From contig MNYM01000030.1 of assembly GCA_001873065.1 (NCBI GenBank), forward strand, positions 1-42,839: a stretch of 42,839 bases of DNA. Direction: 5' to 3'. Position numbers and translations under genes: made by a program. The notes beneath the pieces are model-generated. The model saw only the letters and a list, made by a program, of their open reading frames with translations, did no database searches and was not told the DNA's origin. The DNA comes from Flavobacteriaceae bacterium CG2_30_31_66 (lineage in GTDB: Bacteria > Bacteroidota > Bacteroidia > Flavobacteriales > Flavobacteriaceae). Positions 7,097 to 16,568 of the stretch are shown here, one piece after another (positions within the stretch are counted from its first letter, which is position 1; each line of letters opens with the position of its first letter).

Positions 7097-7699
7097 ATGA
7101 AAAACTTAATTTTAGTATTGTTTTTATCAGTTGGTATGTTGCAATTATCAAATGCACAAATCAACTTTGGTATCAAAGGTGGAGTGAACTACAACAACAA
7201 TGGTGATGCTACTTTTAGCACAGCAGGAAATGATTTGGTCAATGGTGCAAAATCAAAATCGGGCTATCATGCTGGAGTTTGGTTTCGCGGAAAAATTCCG
7301 GTAATTGGTTTGTATTTGAGACCTGAAATTGTTTACACCCAAGTAAAAAGCGAATATGTATACAACAATGTTTCAACAGCTTACGACTTCAAGAAAATTG
7401 ATGTGCCTATTTTGTTAGGTAAAAAATTATTTGGAGTTGGGAATGTATTTATTGGTCCTTCTTTTCAATATATTCTTGATGATAACTTCAGTTTTTCAGG
7501 ATTAACAGCTGATGAATTTGATAAGTTTTCAGTGGGCGTGCAAATGGGTGTGGGCATTGAATTGGGCAAAATTGGGTTGGATGTTCGCTGGGAAAGAGGA
7601 CTTTCAAGTACAGAAGCCAATTTCGTTGACAACAATACCAATATCAATATTGACAATAGAACCAACCAAATTATTTTCGGATTGTCATTGAAACTATAA
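7097..7699 (+). CDS. Outer-membrane beta-barrel protein (porin family)
   Basis: A 200-residue protein with a cleavable signal peptide (hydrophobic LILVLFLSVGMLQL, cleavage after NA near residue 20). The mature chain alternates polar and hydrophobic residues in short strands and starts INFGIKGGVNYNN. It ends with the aromatic/hydrophobic strand QIIFGLSLKL expected for outer-membrane barrels. This matches the small OmpW/OMP_b-brl_2-like families common in Flavobacteriia. An eight-stranded barrel is likely. No ligand can be named. It follows the transketolase gene by 35 bp and precedes a strong terminator. Confidence 0.85.
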   Translation: MKNLILVLFLSVGMLQLSNAQINFGIKGGVNYNNNGDATFSTAGNDLVNGAKSKSGYHAGVWFRGKIPVIGLYLRPEIVYTQVKSEYVYNNVSTAYDFKKIDVPILLGKKLFGVGNVFIGPSFQYILDDNFSFSGLTADEFDKFSVGVQMGVGIELGKIGLDVRWERGLSSTEANFVDNNTNINIDNRTNQIIFGLSLKL

Positions 7700-7723
7700 T
7701 CAAGGATTTTTTCTAAAATTCAC

Positions 7724-7756
7724 AAAGAGGAAACTGCAAGGTTTCCTCTTTTTTTT
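7724..7756 (+). terminator. Intrinsic terminator after the barrel gene
   Basis: A perfect 11-bp stem (AAAGAGGAAAC at 7724-7734, partner at 7741-7751) with a TGCAAG loop runs into a T-tract. It ends the smpB-to-barrel cluster. Confidence 0.9.
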
Positions 7757-7891
7757 CAATCCTATTTTTATAAATACACGAGAGCCTGCAAGTCGTTAAA
7801 AACCTTCATTTAATTTATTTTTTCTAACCCTAAAATCCTCAAAATATAGTTTACTTTTAGTAAATTTACGTGCTACTTACAATCCTAAAAA

Positions 7892-9394
7892 ATGAATATT
7901 CAACAATTAGAAAAAGAACTATCGCAGATACTTTTAGAACTCAATGATAGCGAAACTCTTTTCAATACATTGACAACTCATGTTGACAAAGAATATAAAT
8001 TAAGTGCCAAAAACTTGCTACGCTACTTGATTTTAAGAAGTAAAGATTTAAGAGTTTATCATGGATTGTTATCCGATCTTGGAATTTCGTCCCTACGTTC
8101 TGGAGAAGGTTATGTGTATAGCAATTTGTATAGTGTGGTTCGAAATATTCACCTAATTCAAAAATCGTCCTTTAAAATTGATAAAAATGTAGATGCAATT
8201 GGCTATTCAAATAGCATTCAATTGATAAAATCGCATACTGATGATTTATTCAATCAAGGAAACAAAGAAGAAGGCCCTATTGTGATGGTCACTTTGCCGG
8301 ATGAAGCCGCAGATGACAGAGATTTGATTAAAAAAATGGTTAGTCACGGGATGAAAATTGCCAGAATAAATTTAGGACATGGTGATGTGGCAATCTGGAA
8401 AAAAATGGTAGAAAACATTCAAAGTGTTGAAAAGGAAACTACTCAAAAAATACAAATATATATTGATTTATCAGGCCCAAAACTGAGAACTTCAAAAATA
8501 GCCCACAAAGACAAAAACGGAAAAATTATTGATAAAATAAACATCAAAGTTGGTGATAAAATTTTTCTTGCTAAAGCATCTGATTATAAAAACAAACCCA
8601 TTTTTAAAAAAAGTAAAAAAGTGGTAGAAGTCATTCTTGAACAAGTGGTTGACGAAACTCAAATTGGGGATTTTTTGCTGTTTGATGACGGAATGATTAA
8701 AACAACAGTGATTGAAAAAAACGATCATTATTTGGTTTTGAAAATCACAGAGTGTTATAAAACCAAGTTGGGTTCTTTTAAAGGAATCAACTTGCCAAAC
8801 ACAAAACTAAGCCTTCCTGCATTGACAGATCAAGATCTCGAATTATTACCTTTTGCCTGTAAATATGCAGATATTATTGGATATTCGTTTGTAAGAAATA
8901 GCGAAGATGTTCGAAAATTATATGAAGCACTTCAAAAAAATAATGCAAATAATATAGGAGTTGTTTTTAAAATCGAAAACAAAGAAGCATTCGAAAACTT
9001 GCCTGATATTCTCCTAAAAGGAATGGAACGAAACAAAATTGGCGTGATGATTGCACGTGGAGACTTGGCTGTAGAAATTGGTTTTGAACGAATTTCGGAA
9101 GTACAAAATGAGATTCTTTGGTTGTGCGAAGCCGCTCATATTCCTGTAATTTGGGCAACACAAGTGTTGGATAACTTAGCAAAAACGGGTATTCCAACAA
9201 GAGCTGAAATTAGTGATGCTGCATTATCAGTGAAAGCAGAATGTGTGATGCTCAACAAAGGCCCTTTTATATTGGAAGCCATAAAGGTTTTAAAAAATAT
9301 TCTTACAAGAATGGAAGAACATTCTTTTAAGAAAAAAGACGAATTACGAGCACTGAATATTGCCAAGCATTTTATCGAAAAAATCAATTCGTAA
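7892..9394 (+). CDS. Pyruvate kinase-like protein with N-terminal extension
   Basis: The 500-residue protein has about 125 helical residues of unknown role, followed by a pyruvate kinase barrel. Kept catalytic features are Arg158 and Asn160 (ARINLGHGD), Asp192 (YIDLSGPKLRT), Lys360 and Glu362 (FKIENKE), Asp391 (ARGDLAVE), Thr423 (WATQVLDNL) and the PTRAEISD segment. Changes from classical enzymes are SHG to GHG at 162-164, Leu193 and Lys197 where potassium-dependent enzymes have Thr and Glu, and MLNKGP in place of MLSGET. The classical C-terminal allosteric domain is absent. It may convert phosphoenolpyruvate and ADP to pyruvate and ATP without potassium, or have a diverged role. Confidence 0.8.
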   Translation: MNIQQLEKELSQILLELNDSETLFNTLTTHVDKEYKLSAKNLLRYLILRSKDLRVYHGLLSDLGISSLRSGEGYVYSNLYSVVRNIHLIQKSSFKIDKNVDAIGYSNSIQLIKSHTDDLFNQGNKEEGPIVMVTLPDEAADDRDLIKKMVSHGMKIARINLGHGDVAIWKKMVENIQSVEKETTQKIQIYIDLSGPKLRTSKIAHKDKNGKIIDKINIKVGDKIFLAKASDYKNKPIFKKSKKVVEVILEQVVDETQIGDFLLFDDGMIKTTVIEKNDHYLVLKITECYKTKLGSFKGINLPNTKLSLPALTDQDLELLPFACKYADIIGYSFVRNSEDVRKLYEALQKNNANNIGVVFKIENKEAFENLPDILLKGMERNKIGVMIARGDLAVEIGFERISEVQNEILWLCEAAHIPVIWATQVLDNLAKTGIPTRAEISDAALSVKAECVMLNKGPFILEAIKVLKNILTRMEEHSFKKKDELRALNIAKHFIEKINS

Positions 9395-9571
9395 AAAAAA
9401 CTTAATTTGAATTATAAACTTTACTAAGTTTGATTTTAGTTTTTTCTGTATCTTTAAATGCCTTTTGTGTCATGGCTTTTAAAGTTATGATACAAAATTC
9501 TTGAAAGTTTTTTTCATTCTTAATGCAAACTCAAATTAGTGTTTTTGAAGAAAAAAAAATTACGGTAGTCT

Positions 9572-10516
9572 TTATTTTTGCTTAATAACCACTGTTGAAA
9601 TATAAATTCCGATTCCAAGCGAAACTCCTATAAACAGCAATGAAAACCATTCTGGAATTTCAAGAAAACTGACGGTCATTAATTTGAGAGAAACAAATAA
9701 AAGTATAGCAAAAACGCTATATTTTAAGAATACGAATTTCTCTAGCATATTAGACAAGAAAAAATATAAAGAGCGCAAACCCATGATGGCAAAAATATTG
9801 GAACTATAAACGATAAATGGATCGGTAGTTACCGCAAAAATTGCAGGAATACTATCTAATGCAAACAGTAAATCTGTTAATTCTATGGTAATCAATGCTC
9901 CTGCAAGCGCTGTAAAAACTGTTTTGTTGTTCTCTTTAGCGATGTATTTTCCTCCATGTAAATCATTACTAAATCTAAAAAACTTTAAAAGCCCTTTGGG
10001 TTTTTCTACTTCAGGACTGTGTTCAGCTTCTTTTTTTAGCATTTTTAATGCTGTAAATAAAAGAAACAATCCAAAAACAATATTCATTCCATGGATTTTA
10101 TGAATTAAAACCAATCCTACACTAATCAAAATTGCACGAAAAACAATCGCACCAAGAATCCCCAAGAAAAGTAAATTGTGTTGAAATTGTCTTGGAATTT
10201 TGAAAGAAGTAAAAATTATGGCAATCACAAATAGGTTATCAACACTCAATGACAGCTCAATAATATATCCTGTTAAATATTTTACAACAGCATCAAAAGG
10301 CTTCAAATTGTCAACGTTTTCAATCATTGAGGCATCGTAAAACCAATAAATAAAACCTGTGAATAAAAGTGCATTGGTTACAAAGAAAATCGTTTCAAAA
10401 ATGGCTCTTTTAACGGATGTGTCTCGATTTTTTTTATGAAGAATAAAGAAATCAATTAATAAAAGTGTGATTACATATACAATTAAAATAATCCAAGGGG
10501 TACTATTTTCTATCAT
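9572..10516 (-). CDS. TerC/Alx-family integral membrane protein
   Basis: A 314-residue inner-membrane protein with about eight or nine hydrophobic helices. The two TerC signature helices with paired acidic residues are present: ELSLSVDNLFVIAIIF (about 93-108) and ELTDLLFALDSIPAIFAV (about 211-228). The family includes Alx and TerC, linked to manganese export, pH response and tellurite resistance, and often helps metallate exported proteins. The length fits the Alx branch. It is transcribed away from the YoaK gene. No yybP-ykoY manganese riboswitch was recognisable in the roughly 250 bp upstream. Substrate is inferred from the family only. Confidence 0.9.
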   Translation of the reverse strand: MIENSTPWIILIVYVITLLLIDFFILHKKNRDTSVKRAIFETIFFVTNALLFTGFIYWFYDASMIENVDNLKPFDAVVKYLTGYIIELSLSVDNLFVIAIIFTSFKIPRQFQHNLLFLGILGAIVFRAILISVGLVLIHKIHGMNIVFGLFLLFTALKMLKKEAEHSPEVEKPKGLLKFFRFSNDLHGGKYIAKENNKTVFTALAGALITIELTDLLFALDSIPAIFAVTTDPFIVYSSNIFAIMGLRSLYFFLSNMLEKFVFLKYSVFAILLFVSLKLMTVSFLEIPEWFSLLFIGVSLGIGIYISTVVIKQK

Positions 10517-10764
10517 TTTCTCTGAAAATTCATTAATTAAGTTGATGATTATTTATAAAAAATAAAAAAATTCTAAGCAAATTCATAGAAAACATCGTCT
10601 TTCTTTTAAAGCTCGAAATTAATACTTTTTTTGAGAAATGAGTGAGGAAGAAATGAAATATTAGTTGTTTGAAAATGGAATAGAATGATATTCAAAAATA
10701 AATTTGATTTTTTTTAAATATTATCGTTTTTAAACGAAATTTGCAATCTTTAAAAAAGAAAAAA

Positions 10765-11526
10765 ATGTTTAGACATCAAGGAAAAAGTAGGACTTTGAAG
10801 CATAATTTGCAAATTGCAACAGTGCTGTCTTTTGTTGCGGGTTTGGTAAACGTTTCAGGTTTTTTAGCTTTGAAACAGTTGACAACCAATGTAACAGGAC
10901 ATTTTGCTTTGTTTATCAATGATGTTGCAAATTTGGAGTTTTGGAGAGGAACTGTTTATTTTTTGTATATTTTTTCTTTCTTTTTTGGATCTTTTTCGTC
11001 TAGTTTGCTTATTGAAATCAATACTGCTCGCAAAAAATTGAATGTATTTTTTATTCCAACCATGATTCAAGTTGTAATTTTGGTTGGAATTGCCATTTTT
11101 CAGGTTGAATTGATGCTGAATTATGTTGATGTCGCAGCATGTTTATTACTTTTCGCTATGGGAATGCAAAACTCTTATGTTACAAAAATTTCTAAAGCAA
11201 TCGTAAGAACAACGCATCTTACAGGACTTTTCACAGATTTAGGAATTGAAATTTCACAATTATTTTTTCCAGAATTGCATCATAGAGAAAAATTAAAAGA
11301 AACTATCAAACTCAGAATTTTCATCATTCTTTTCTTTTTTGCTGGTGGATTGATTGGCGGGTTTTTATATTCTGAATTAGATCTCGAATTAAACACCTTA
11401 CTTTTCGGAGCTATTGTTTTATTAATTAGTTTATTTTATGATGATCTGCGTTTTCGTGTCATCCGTAAAAAAAGAAAATACAAGCATAAAAAAATTAGTT
11501 TTCACAAATTAAAACATATTGAATAA
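10765..11526 (+). CDS. YoaK (DUF1275) family membrane protein
   Basis: An integral membrane protein of about 253 residues with six hydrophobic segments and a very basic C-terminal tail. The opening region matches YoaK/DUF1275: SFVAGLVNVSGFLALKQLTTNVTGHFALF, where the first helix leads into a TGH motif. A later ATTHLTG-like segment reads IVRTTHLTGLFTDLG. The frame can start at a TTG (10741), but the ATG at 10765 sits after a purine-rich stretch and is preferred. Function of the family is not established; a transport role is often supposed. It is divergent from terC and convergent with the PH-domain gene. Confidence 0.85.
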   Translation: MFRHQGKSRTLKHNLQIATVLSFVAGLVNVSGFLALKQLTTNVTGHFALFINDVANLEFWRGTVYFLYIFSFFFGSFSSSLLIEINTARKKLNVFFIPTMIQVVILVGIAIFQVELMLNYVDVAACLLLFAMGMQNSYVTKISKAIVRTTHLTGLFTDLGIEISQLFFPELHHREKLKETIKLRIFIILFFFAGGLIGGFLYSELDLELNTLLFGAIVLLISLFYDDLRFRVIRKKRKYKHKKISFHKLKHIE

Positions 11527-11560
11527 TATTTTATTTTATTGAATAGCAATACAATAAAAA

Positions 11561-11941
11561 TTATTTCAAAACATGATGTGCTAAAACTTTTTGAACTTCA
11601 TACACATTCACTGATTTATTAAATTGTATGGTGATACTTGGTTCTTGTTCACTTGAAATCCAAATTTTAAGTTCAGCATCCAAATCAAAAGTACCTGGAG
11701 TTTCGATACTGAATCTTGAAATACTCTTGTAAGAAATTGATTTATATTCAGTTTTACTTCCTGTAATTCCTTGAACGCCAATTAAAATCAGTCGTTTGTC
11801 AGTAAAAATAAAAGTGTCTCTTATGAGTTTAAAACCCAATTCAATCGATTCGCCATGAATCAATAGTTTATCGTATTTTTTTAATAAATCTTCATGACTA
11901 ATTGATCCTGCGTTTCCAATAATTGCTGAAAATATTCCCAT
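11561..11941 (-). CDS. Bacterial PH-domain protein
   Basis: A 126-residue soluble protein. LIRDTFIFTDKRLILIGVQGITGSK (about 39-63) is the strand pair typical of bacterial pleckstrin-homology domains, and YKSISRFSIETPG continues the fold. The C-terminal EVQKVLAHHVL is the closing helix. No membrane segment or catalytic motif is visible. Proteins of this kind are widespread and mostly uncharacterised. It converges with the YoaK gene and lies 66 bp downstream of msrA in the same direction, so it could be read from the msrA transcript. Confidence 0.78.
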   Translation of the reverse strand: MGIFSAIIGNAGSISHEDLLKKYDKLLIHGESIELGFKLIRDTFIFTDKRLILIGVQGITGSKTEYKSISYKSISRFSIETPGTFDLDAELKIWISSEQEPSITIQFNKSVNVYEVQKVLAHHVLK

Positions 11942-12006
11942 ATTTTTTTCCCAAATTTAGTTGTTTTTCTTTTAAAAAAACTCAATACTCAAAACTCGTC
12001 GTTAAT

Positions 12007-12648
12007 TTATTCTTTTATTAAAAATTCAGGAAATTTATTTTTAAAACGATTCAATCTTGGAACGGAAACCGACATTACATAAGGTTGATTTGGATTTCGT
12101 TTTTCAAAATTTTGATGATATTCTTCTGCTTTGAAGAATTTGGTGAACTTTTGCACTTCTGTAGCAACTTTACCATCATAAACCTCTTTGTTTAACCTAA
12201 AAATCATAGCATCAATTGTTGCTTTTTCGTCATTATTACTATAAAAAACAATAGAACGATATTGACTCCCATAATCAGGATGTTGACCGTTTTTGGTAGT
12301 TGGGTTGTGTGAGCCATAATACACTTTTAGCAAGGTTTCAAACGAAACAATTTTTGGATTATAATACACCGCAACTGTTTCAGCATGACCAGTGTTTCCA
12401 GTTCCTGTAGATTCATACGTCGGATTTGCGGTGTGACCACCTGCATACCCTGAAACGGCTTCCTCTACGCCATTTACACTTTCAAAAATTGCTTCAACAC
12501 ACCAAAAACAGCCACTTGCAAAATAAGCAACTTTAGTATTTTGAGATGGAACATAGGTTTTTTGAACATTTTCTTCCTTTTTTGAAAATCCCAAACAAGA
12601 AATAAAAATGAATAAAGTAGTTGTAAAAAGGATGTTGGTGCGTTTCAT
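12007..12648 (-). CDS. msrA: Envelope peptide-methionine (S)-S-oxide reductase MsrA
   Basis: MsrA reduces methionine-S-sulfoxide in proteins. The catalytic GCFWC is present (Cys47 is the nucleophile), followed by EAIFESVNGVEEAVSGYAGGH, HAETVAVYYNP, HPDYGSQYRSIVFY and AEEYHQNF, all standard. The N-terminus is a hydrophobic signal with a cysteine at position 18 (FIFISC), so the enzyme is probably exported and lipid-anchored. It would repair envelope proteins rather than cytoplasmic ones. The C-terminus lacks the usual pair of recycling cysteines, so it may rely on another thiol donor, or on Cys50. The gene is divergent from dnaX. Confidence 0.93.
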   Translation of the reverse strand: MKRTNILFTTTLFIFISCLGFSKKEENVQKTYVPSQNTKVAYFASGCFWCVEAIFESVNGVEEAVSGYAGGHTANPTYESTGTGNTGHAETVAVYYNPKIVSFETLLKVYYGSHNPTTKNGQHPDYGSQYRSIVFYSNNDEKATIDAMIFRLNKEVYDGKVATEVQKFTKFFKAEEYHQNFEKRNPNQPYVMSVSVPRLNRFKNKFPEFLIKE

Positions 12649-12812
12649 GAGAGTTATTAAGTTTTAATGTTTAAAAATTTAAATGATTTAATCAATATCA
12701 ATTTTTATTGATAAACCGCTACATTGGTAAATTATTATATTATTTACGGTCGCACAAAATTACAACTTTATACATTTTGTTTACAACTTTCACAATTAAT
12801 TAAGAAAGCATC

Positions 12813-12843
12813 TTGTAAAACAACACTTAGATATGTATTTTTG
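12813..12843 (+). promoter_or_regulatory. dnaX promoter
   Basis: TTG at 12813-12815, a 20-bp spacer and TATTTTTG at 12836-12843 fit the Bacteroidota consensus TTG-N17-23-TAnnTTTG. The start codon follows 20 bp after the -7 box. Confidence 0.65.
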
Positions 12844-12863
12844 TTGAATTAATAAACTAAAAA

Positions 12864-14561
12864 ATGAAGCCTTTTATCGTTTCTGCACGCAAATACCGTC
12901 CTCAAAATTTTGAGGACGTTGTTGGGCAACAAGCAATTACGAACACTTTAGAAAACGCTATCAAAAGCAATCACTTAGCGCAAGCGTTGTTGTTTACAGG
13001 TCCGCGTGGTGTTGGAAAAACTTCTTGTGCTCGTATTTTAGCCAAAAAAATTAATTTGCAAGACACTTCAATTGCTGAGGATGAAGATTTTGCTTTCAAT
13101 ATTTTTGAGTTAGATGCTGCTTCCAACAATTCTGTGGATGATATCAGAAGTTTAACTGAGCAAGTGCGCATTCCGCCACAAACAGGAAAATATAAAGTAT
13201 ATATTATTGATGAGGTTCACATGCTTTCGCCAAATGCATTCAATGCTTTTTTAAAAACGTTGGAAGAACCACCTGCGCATGCTATTTTCATTTTAGCTAC
13301 CACCGAAAAACATAAAATTATTCCTACAATTTTATCTCGCTGCCAGATTTTTGACTTCAAAAGAATTGGCGTTTTGGATGCAAAAAACTATCTGAGAACC
13401 ATTTGCAAAAACGAGGGAATCACTGCTGATGATGATGCTTTGCATATTATTGCGCAAAAAGCAGATGGTGCCATGCGTGATGCATTGTCAATTTTTGATA
13501 GAGTGGTAAGTTTTTCAGGAAAAAACCTAACAAGAGAAGCTGTTGCGGAAAACTTGAACGTGTTGGATTATGACACTTATTTTTCAATGACAGATTTGTT
13601 ATTGGAAAATAAAATTCCTGAAGTATTGAATTCTTTTAATGAAATTTTATCAAAAGGATTTGAGGGTCATCACTTTATAAATGGTTTAGCAAGTCATTTT
13701 CGAGATTTATTAGTAGCAAAAGATAAAATTACAGTCGATTTATTAGAAGTTGGTGACACTGCCAAAAAGAAATATTTAGCACAAGCAACCAAGTCGAGTC
13801 TTTCTTTTTTAATGGATGCCATTCAAAAAGCAAATGATTGTGATTTGAATTATAAATCAAGCAAAAATCAACGTTTGCTGGTCGAATTAACGTTAATGCA
13901 AATTACCTCTATCACTTTTGATGGAGAAAAAAAAAAACCAGCTAACTTCATAATTCCTACCACTTTTTTTCAGGCTTTGATACCTGCAAAAAAAAAGGAA
14001 GTTGTTGAAATTTCAAAAAAAATAGTTGAAACACCAACAATAGTATCTGAACCTATTTCTGAAAAAATTTCTAATCCTCCAAAACCTGTTTTGGAATTTG
14101 CCCTAAAAAGAGACAATTCTTTGTCTTTAAAAAGTGTTTTTAAACCCAAGGAAGTAATAAAAAAAATTGTTGAAGAAAATTATGACGACTATCCAAAAAC
14201 AATTTTTACCACTAAACAATTGGAGTTGTATTGGAAAGAATATGCCAATTCGTTAGAAAAAAAAGGGGAACAAAGCATGGCAGCTATTATAAGTATTGGA
14301 AAACCTGTTTTGAGCGAAAATTTTAAGATAAGTTTTAGTGTTTCTAATTCTTTAATGCAAGATCAATTTCAGAAAGTAAGGCCTAATTTACTGCAATTCT
14401 TGAGAGAAAAACTCAATAATTATGGAATTGATATTTTGGTTACTTTAGATGAAACTATTTCAAAAAAGTTTGCATACACACCACAGGAAAAGTTTGATAA
14501 ACTCAAAGAAAAAAATCCAATGATTGAAAAATTACGTCAAATTTTTGAGTTGGATTTATGA
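12864..14561 (+). CDS. dnaX: DNA polymerase III subunit gamma/tau
   Basis: DnaX forms the clamp-loader ATPase of the replicative polymerase. The AAA+ core shows SARKYRPQNFEDVVGQ, Walker A GPRGVGKT (46-53), Walker B VYIIDEVH (Asp116, Glu117), LKTLEEPP and sensor/arginine-finger segment ILSRCQIFDF. The zinc-binding cysteine cluster that usually follows Walker A is replaced by a short acidic segment (KKINLQDTSIAEDEDFAF, 61-78). I believe this is general in Flavobacteriales. The last 200 residues form a low-complexity linker and a tau-like C-terminal domain. A slippery A-run is visible near 13928 (nine As), but no frameshift is claimed. The stop directly abuts that of the convergent antiporter. 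Confidence 0.97.
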   Translation: MKPFIVSARKYRPQNFEDVVGQQAITNTLENAIKSNHLAQALLFTGPRGVGKTSCARILAKKINLQDTSIAEDEDFAFNIFELDAASNNSVDDIRSLTEQVRIPPQTGKYKVYIIDEVHMLSPNAFNAFLKTLEEPPAHAIFILATTEKHKIIPTILSRCQIFDFKRIGVLDAKNYLRTICKNEGITADDDALHIIAQKADGAMRDALSIFDRVVSFSGKNLTREAVAENLNVLDYDTYFSMTDLLLENKIPEVLNSFNEILSKGFEGHHFINGLASHFRDLLVAKDKITVDLLEVGDTAKKKYLAQATKSSLSFLMDAIQKANDCDLNYKSSKNQRLLVELTLMQITSITFDGEKKKPANFIIPTTFFQALIPAKKKEVVEISKKIVETPTIVSEPISEKISNPPKPVLEFALKRDNSLSLKSVFKPKEVIKKIVEENYDDYPKTIFTTKQLELYWKEYANSLEKKGEQSMAAIISIGKPVLSENFKISFSVSNSLMQDQFQKVRPNLLQFLREKLNNYGIDILVTLDETISKKFAYTPQEKFDKLKEKNPMIEKLRQIFELDL

Positions 14562-16382
14562 TTTTATTTCAATTTGCTTTCCTAAATATGATAAAGTCAA
14601 CCCTTTTTTAGGAAAATTATCTCTTTCAAATTCTGAAATTAAATACAAACCAGCACCATTTTCAACGAAAAGTAGTACCGATTTTTCTTCTTGACCTAAA
14701 CTCTCTAAAATTTGGTTGTAGTCAGTTTCTGTAGCAATTTTTATTTGATGAATTTTTGGATTTTCTCTAAAAGCCTCACTTAGATTTATATAATCATCTT
14801 TGGGAGTGAAAAAGCGCACTCTTTCAGCGTCAGTTGCATTAGCAATATCAGTTAGAGTAGCTATTTTAAACGAACCATGTTCCCCAAAAGCAGCAGAAAA
14901 ATTTATCAGCGCATAGTTGTTTATGGCATCATTAGCAGTTAATGCAATCAAATATCCAACATCATTCAACTCAATATTATCCGACAAATCATCATCATAA
15001 ATATTCACATTCATCGCTTCTAAATCGTCGTCTAAAGCCCTTTCGATATAATCTTTGTTTGAATCTATCAAAACCACTCTTTTTCCCTTTTCTTTCAAAT
15101 AACTGGCAATCAATCTTGAAGGTGCAGAAGCTCCAATTATTAAAATTCCATTCGATTTTTTAAGAAAAACACCAATTAGTTTCGCAAACAATCTTGCAGT
15201 TGTTGCATTTAAAAGCACGGTTCCAAAAACGATCATAAAAACCAATGGCGTGATATATTCTGCACCTTCAACACCTTGCTTTAAGAGTTTACCACCAAAT
15301 AAAGAAGCAATTCCTGCTGCCACAATTCCTCTTGGACCAACCCAACTTATGAAAAGTTTGTCTCTGAATTTTAATTTTGAATTTATCGAACTTGAAAAAA
15401 CGGCCAAAGGACGAATTATAAAAACTACAATTGCAAATAAAATTGCTGTTTTCCAGCTATATAATAACATTAATTCATCAATATTCATATTTGCTGCCAA
15501 CAGAATAAACAATATTGAAATCAACAAAACACTCAAGGATTCTTTGAAATATAGCAATTCTTTGATATTTTTTAATTTGCTATTTCCAAGAACCATTCCC
15601 ATCACTACAACTGCAAGCAAACCAGATTCATGTGCAAAGACCTCTGTTTCAACATAAACCAAAAGCACTATAGAAAGTGACACCACATTCAATAAATAAT
15701 GAGGAATTAATTTTTTGTTAATCGCATACGCCAAAGCATGTGCAAAAGTGAACCCAAAAGATGTTCCAAAAAGTATAATTTTCCCAAATTCAATAAAAGC
15801 TGTTCTTGTAAAACCTGTTTCACCACCAACTGTAATAAACTCAAAAACCAACACTGCAACCAAAGCTCCAATAGGATCAATCAGAATTCCTTCCCATTTT
15901 AAAACCGTGGAAATATCTTTTTTTAGAGGTATATTTCTTAAAATGGGTGTAATAACTGTAGGTCCTGTAACAATAATCAATGCTGAAAATAAGAAAGAAA
16001 GTTCCCAACTTAAACCAAACAATTCGTGGGCTACAATTCCTGCACCAAAAAAAGTAATCGTTGAACCCAATGTAATCAACTTACTGATAACAGGTCCTAA
16101 ACTGGTTATTTCATTTCTTTTGAGTGTTAAACCTCCTTCAAACAAAATAATACTAATTGCTAATGAGACAAAATTATAAAGATAATCTCCTGGAAATAAA
16201 CCTTTTTCACCATTCCAAACAGGTTCTATCCATTTTGAACCATCCTCTGAAAGAAAGGTAGCTGCAATTGGCCCCACCAACAAACCAACTAAAATCAATG
16301 GTAAAATCGCAGGAACTTTAAATTTCCATGCAACCCATTGAGACATAATTCCTAGAATGATAATTCCTGCTAACTCTAACAT
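14556..16382 (-). CDS. Monovalent cation:proton antiporter with TrkA-N domain
   Basis: A 608-residue inner-membrane protein with about 12-13 hydrophobic helices (1-405) and a cytoplasmic Rossmann domain (about 410-530) of the TrkA-N/RCK type (GILIIGASAPSRLIASYLKE, then VVLIDSNKDYIERA). The transport core has TGPTVITPIL and EGILIDPIGALVAV, the equivalents of the antiporter crossing regions in CPA1/NhaP-like proteins, and WVGPRGIVAAGIASLF. The nucleotide-binding loop is a relaxed GxSxxS rather than GxGxxG, so NAD control is uncertain. It likely exchanges sodium or potassium for protons. It converges with dnaX with a 6-bp overlap. Confidence 0.9.
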   Translation of the reverse strand: MLELAGIIILGIMSQWVAWKFKVPAILPLILVGLLVGPIAATFLSEDGSKWIEPVWNGEKGLFPGDYLYNFVSLAISIILFEGGLTLKRNEITSLGPVISKLITLGSTITFFGAGIVAHELFGLSWELSFLFSALIIVTGPTVITPILRNIPLKKDISTVLKWEGILIDPIGALVAVLVFEFITVGGETGFTRTAFIEFGKIILFGTSFGFTFAHALAYAINKKLIPHYLLNVVSLSIVLLVYVETEVFAHESGLLAVVVMGMVLGNSKLKNIKELLYFKESLSVLLISILFILLAANMNIDELMLLYSWKTAILFAIVVFIIRPLAVFSSSINSKLKFRDKLFISWVGPRGIVAAGIASLFGGKLLKQGVEGAEYITPLVFMIVFGTVLLNATTARLFAKLIGVFLKKSNGILIIGASAPSRLIASYLKEKGKRVVLIDSNKDYIERALDDDLEAMNVNIYDDDLSDNIELNDVGYLIALTANDAINNYALINFSAAFGEHGSFKIATLTDIANATDAERVRFFTPKDDYINLSEAFRENPKIHQIKIATETDYNQILESLGQEEKSVLLFVENGAGLYLISEFERDNFPKKGLTLSYLGKQIEIKS

Positions 16383-16568
16383 ATTTTTTGGTACAATTTA
16401 CGTGTAAAAATAATAATGTTTATGGTTCTTAAAAATTAAAAGGTTTCTTTTTTTAAATAAAAAGAAATAAAAACGTAAAGATTTTAAGATAACTGTTAAT
16501 TTTGCACGATAATTAAAATATTTTGTTAAAAAATATTTTAAACTTTACAAACTTATATCATGTAATTG

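Noticed and set aside
10517..10764. Manganese (yybP-ykoY) riboswitch upstream of the TerC-family gene
   Set aside because: No matching paired elements or conserved loop sequence could be seen in the interval.
13926..13941. Programmed frameshift in dnaX at the A-run
   Set aside because: The run encodes lysines in an intact frame and no stimulatory hairpin or adjacent early stop product was evident; the run lies just after the clamp-loader core but evidence is too thin.
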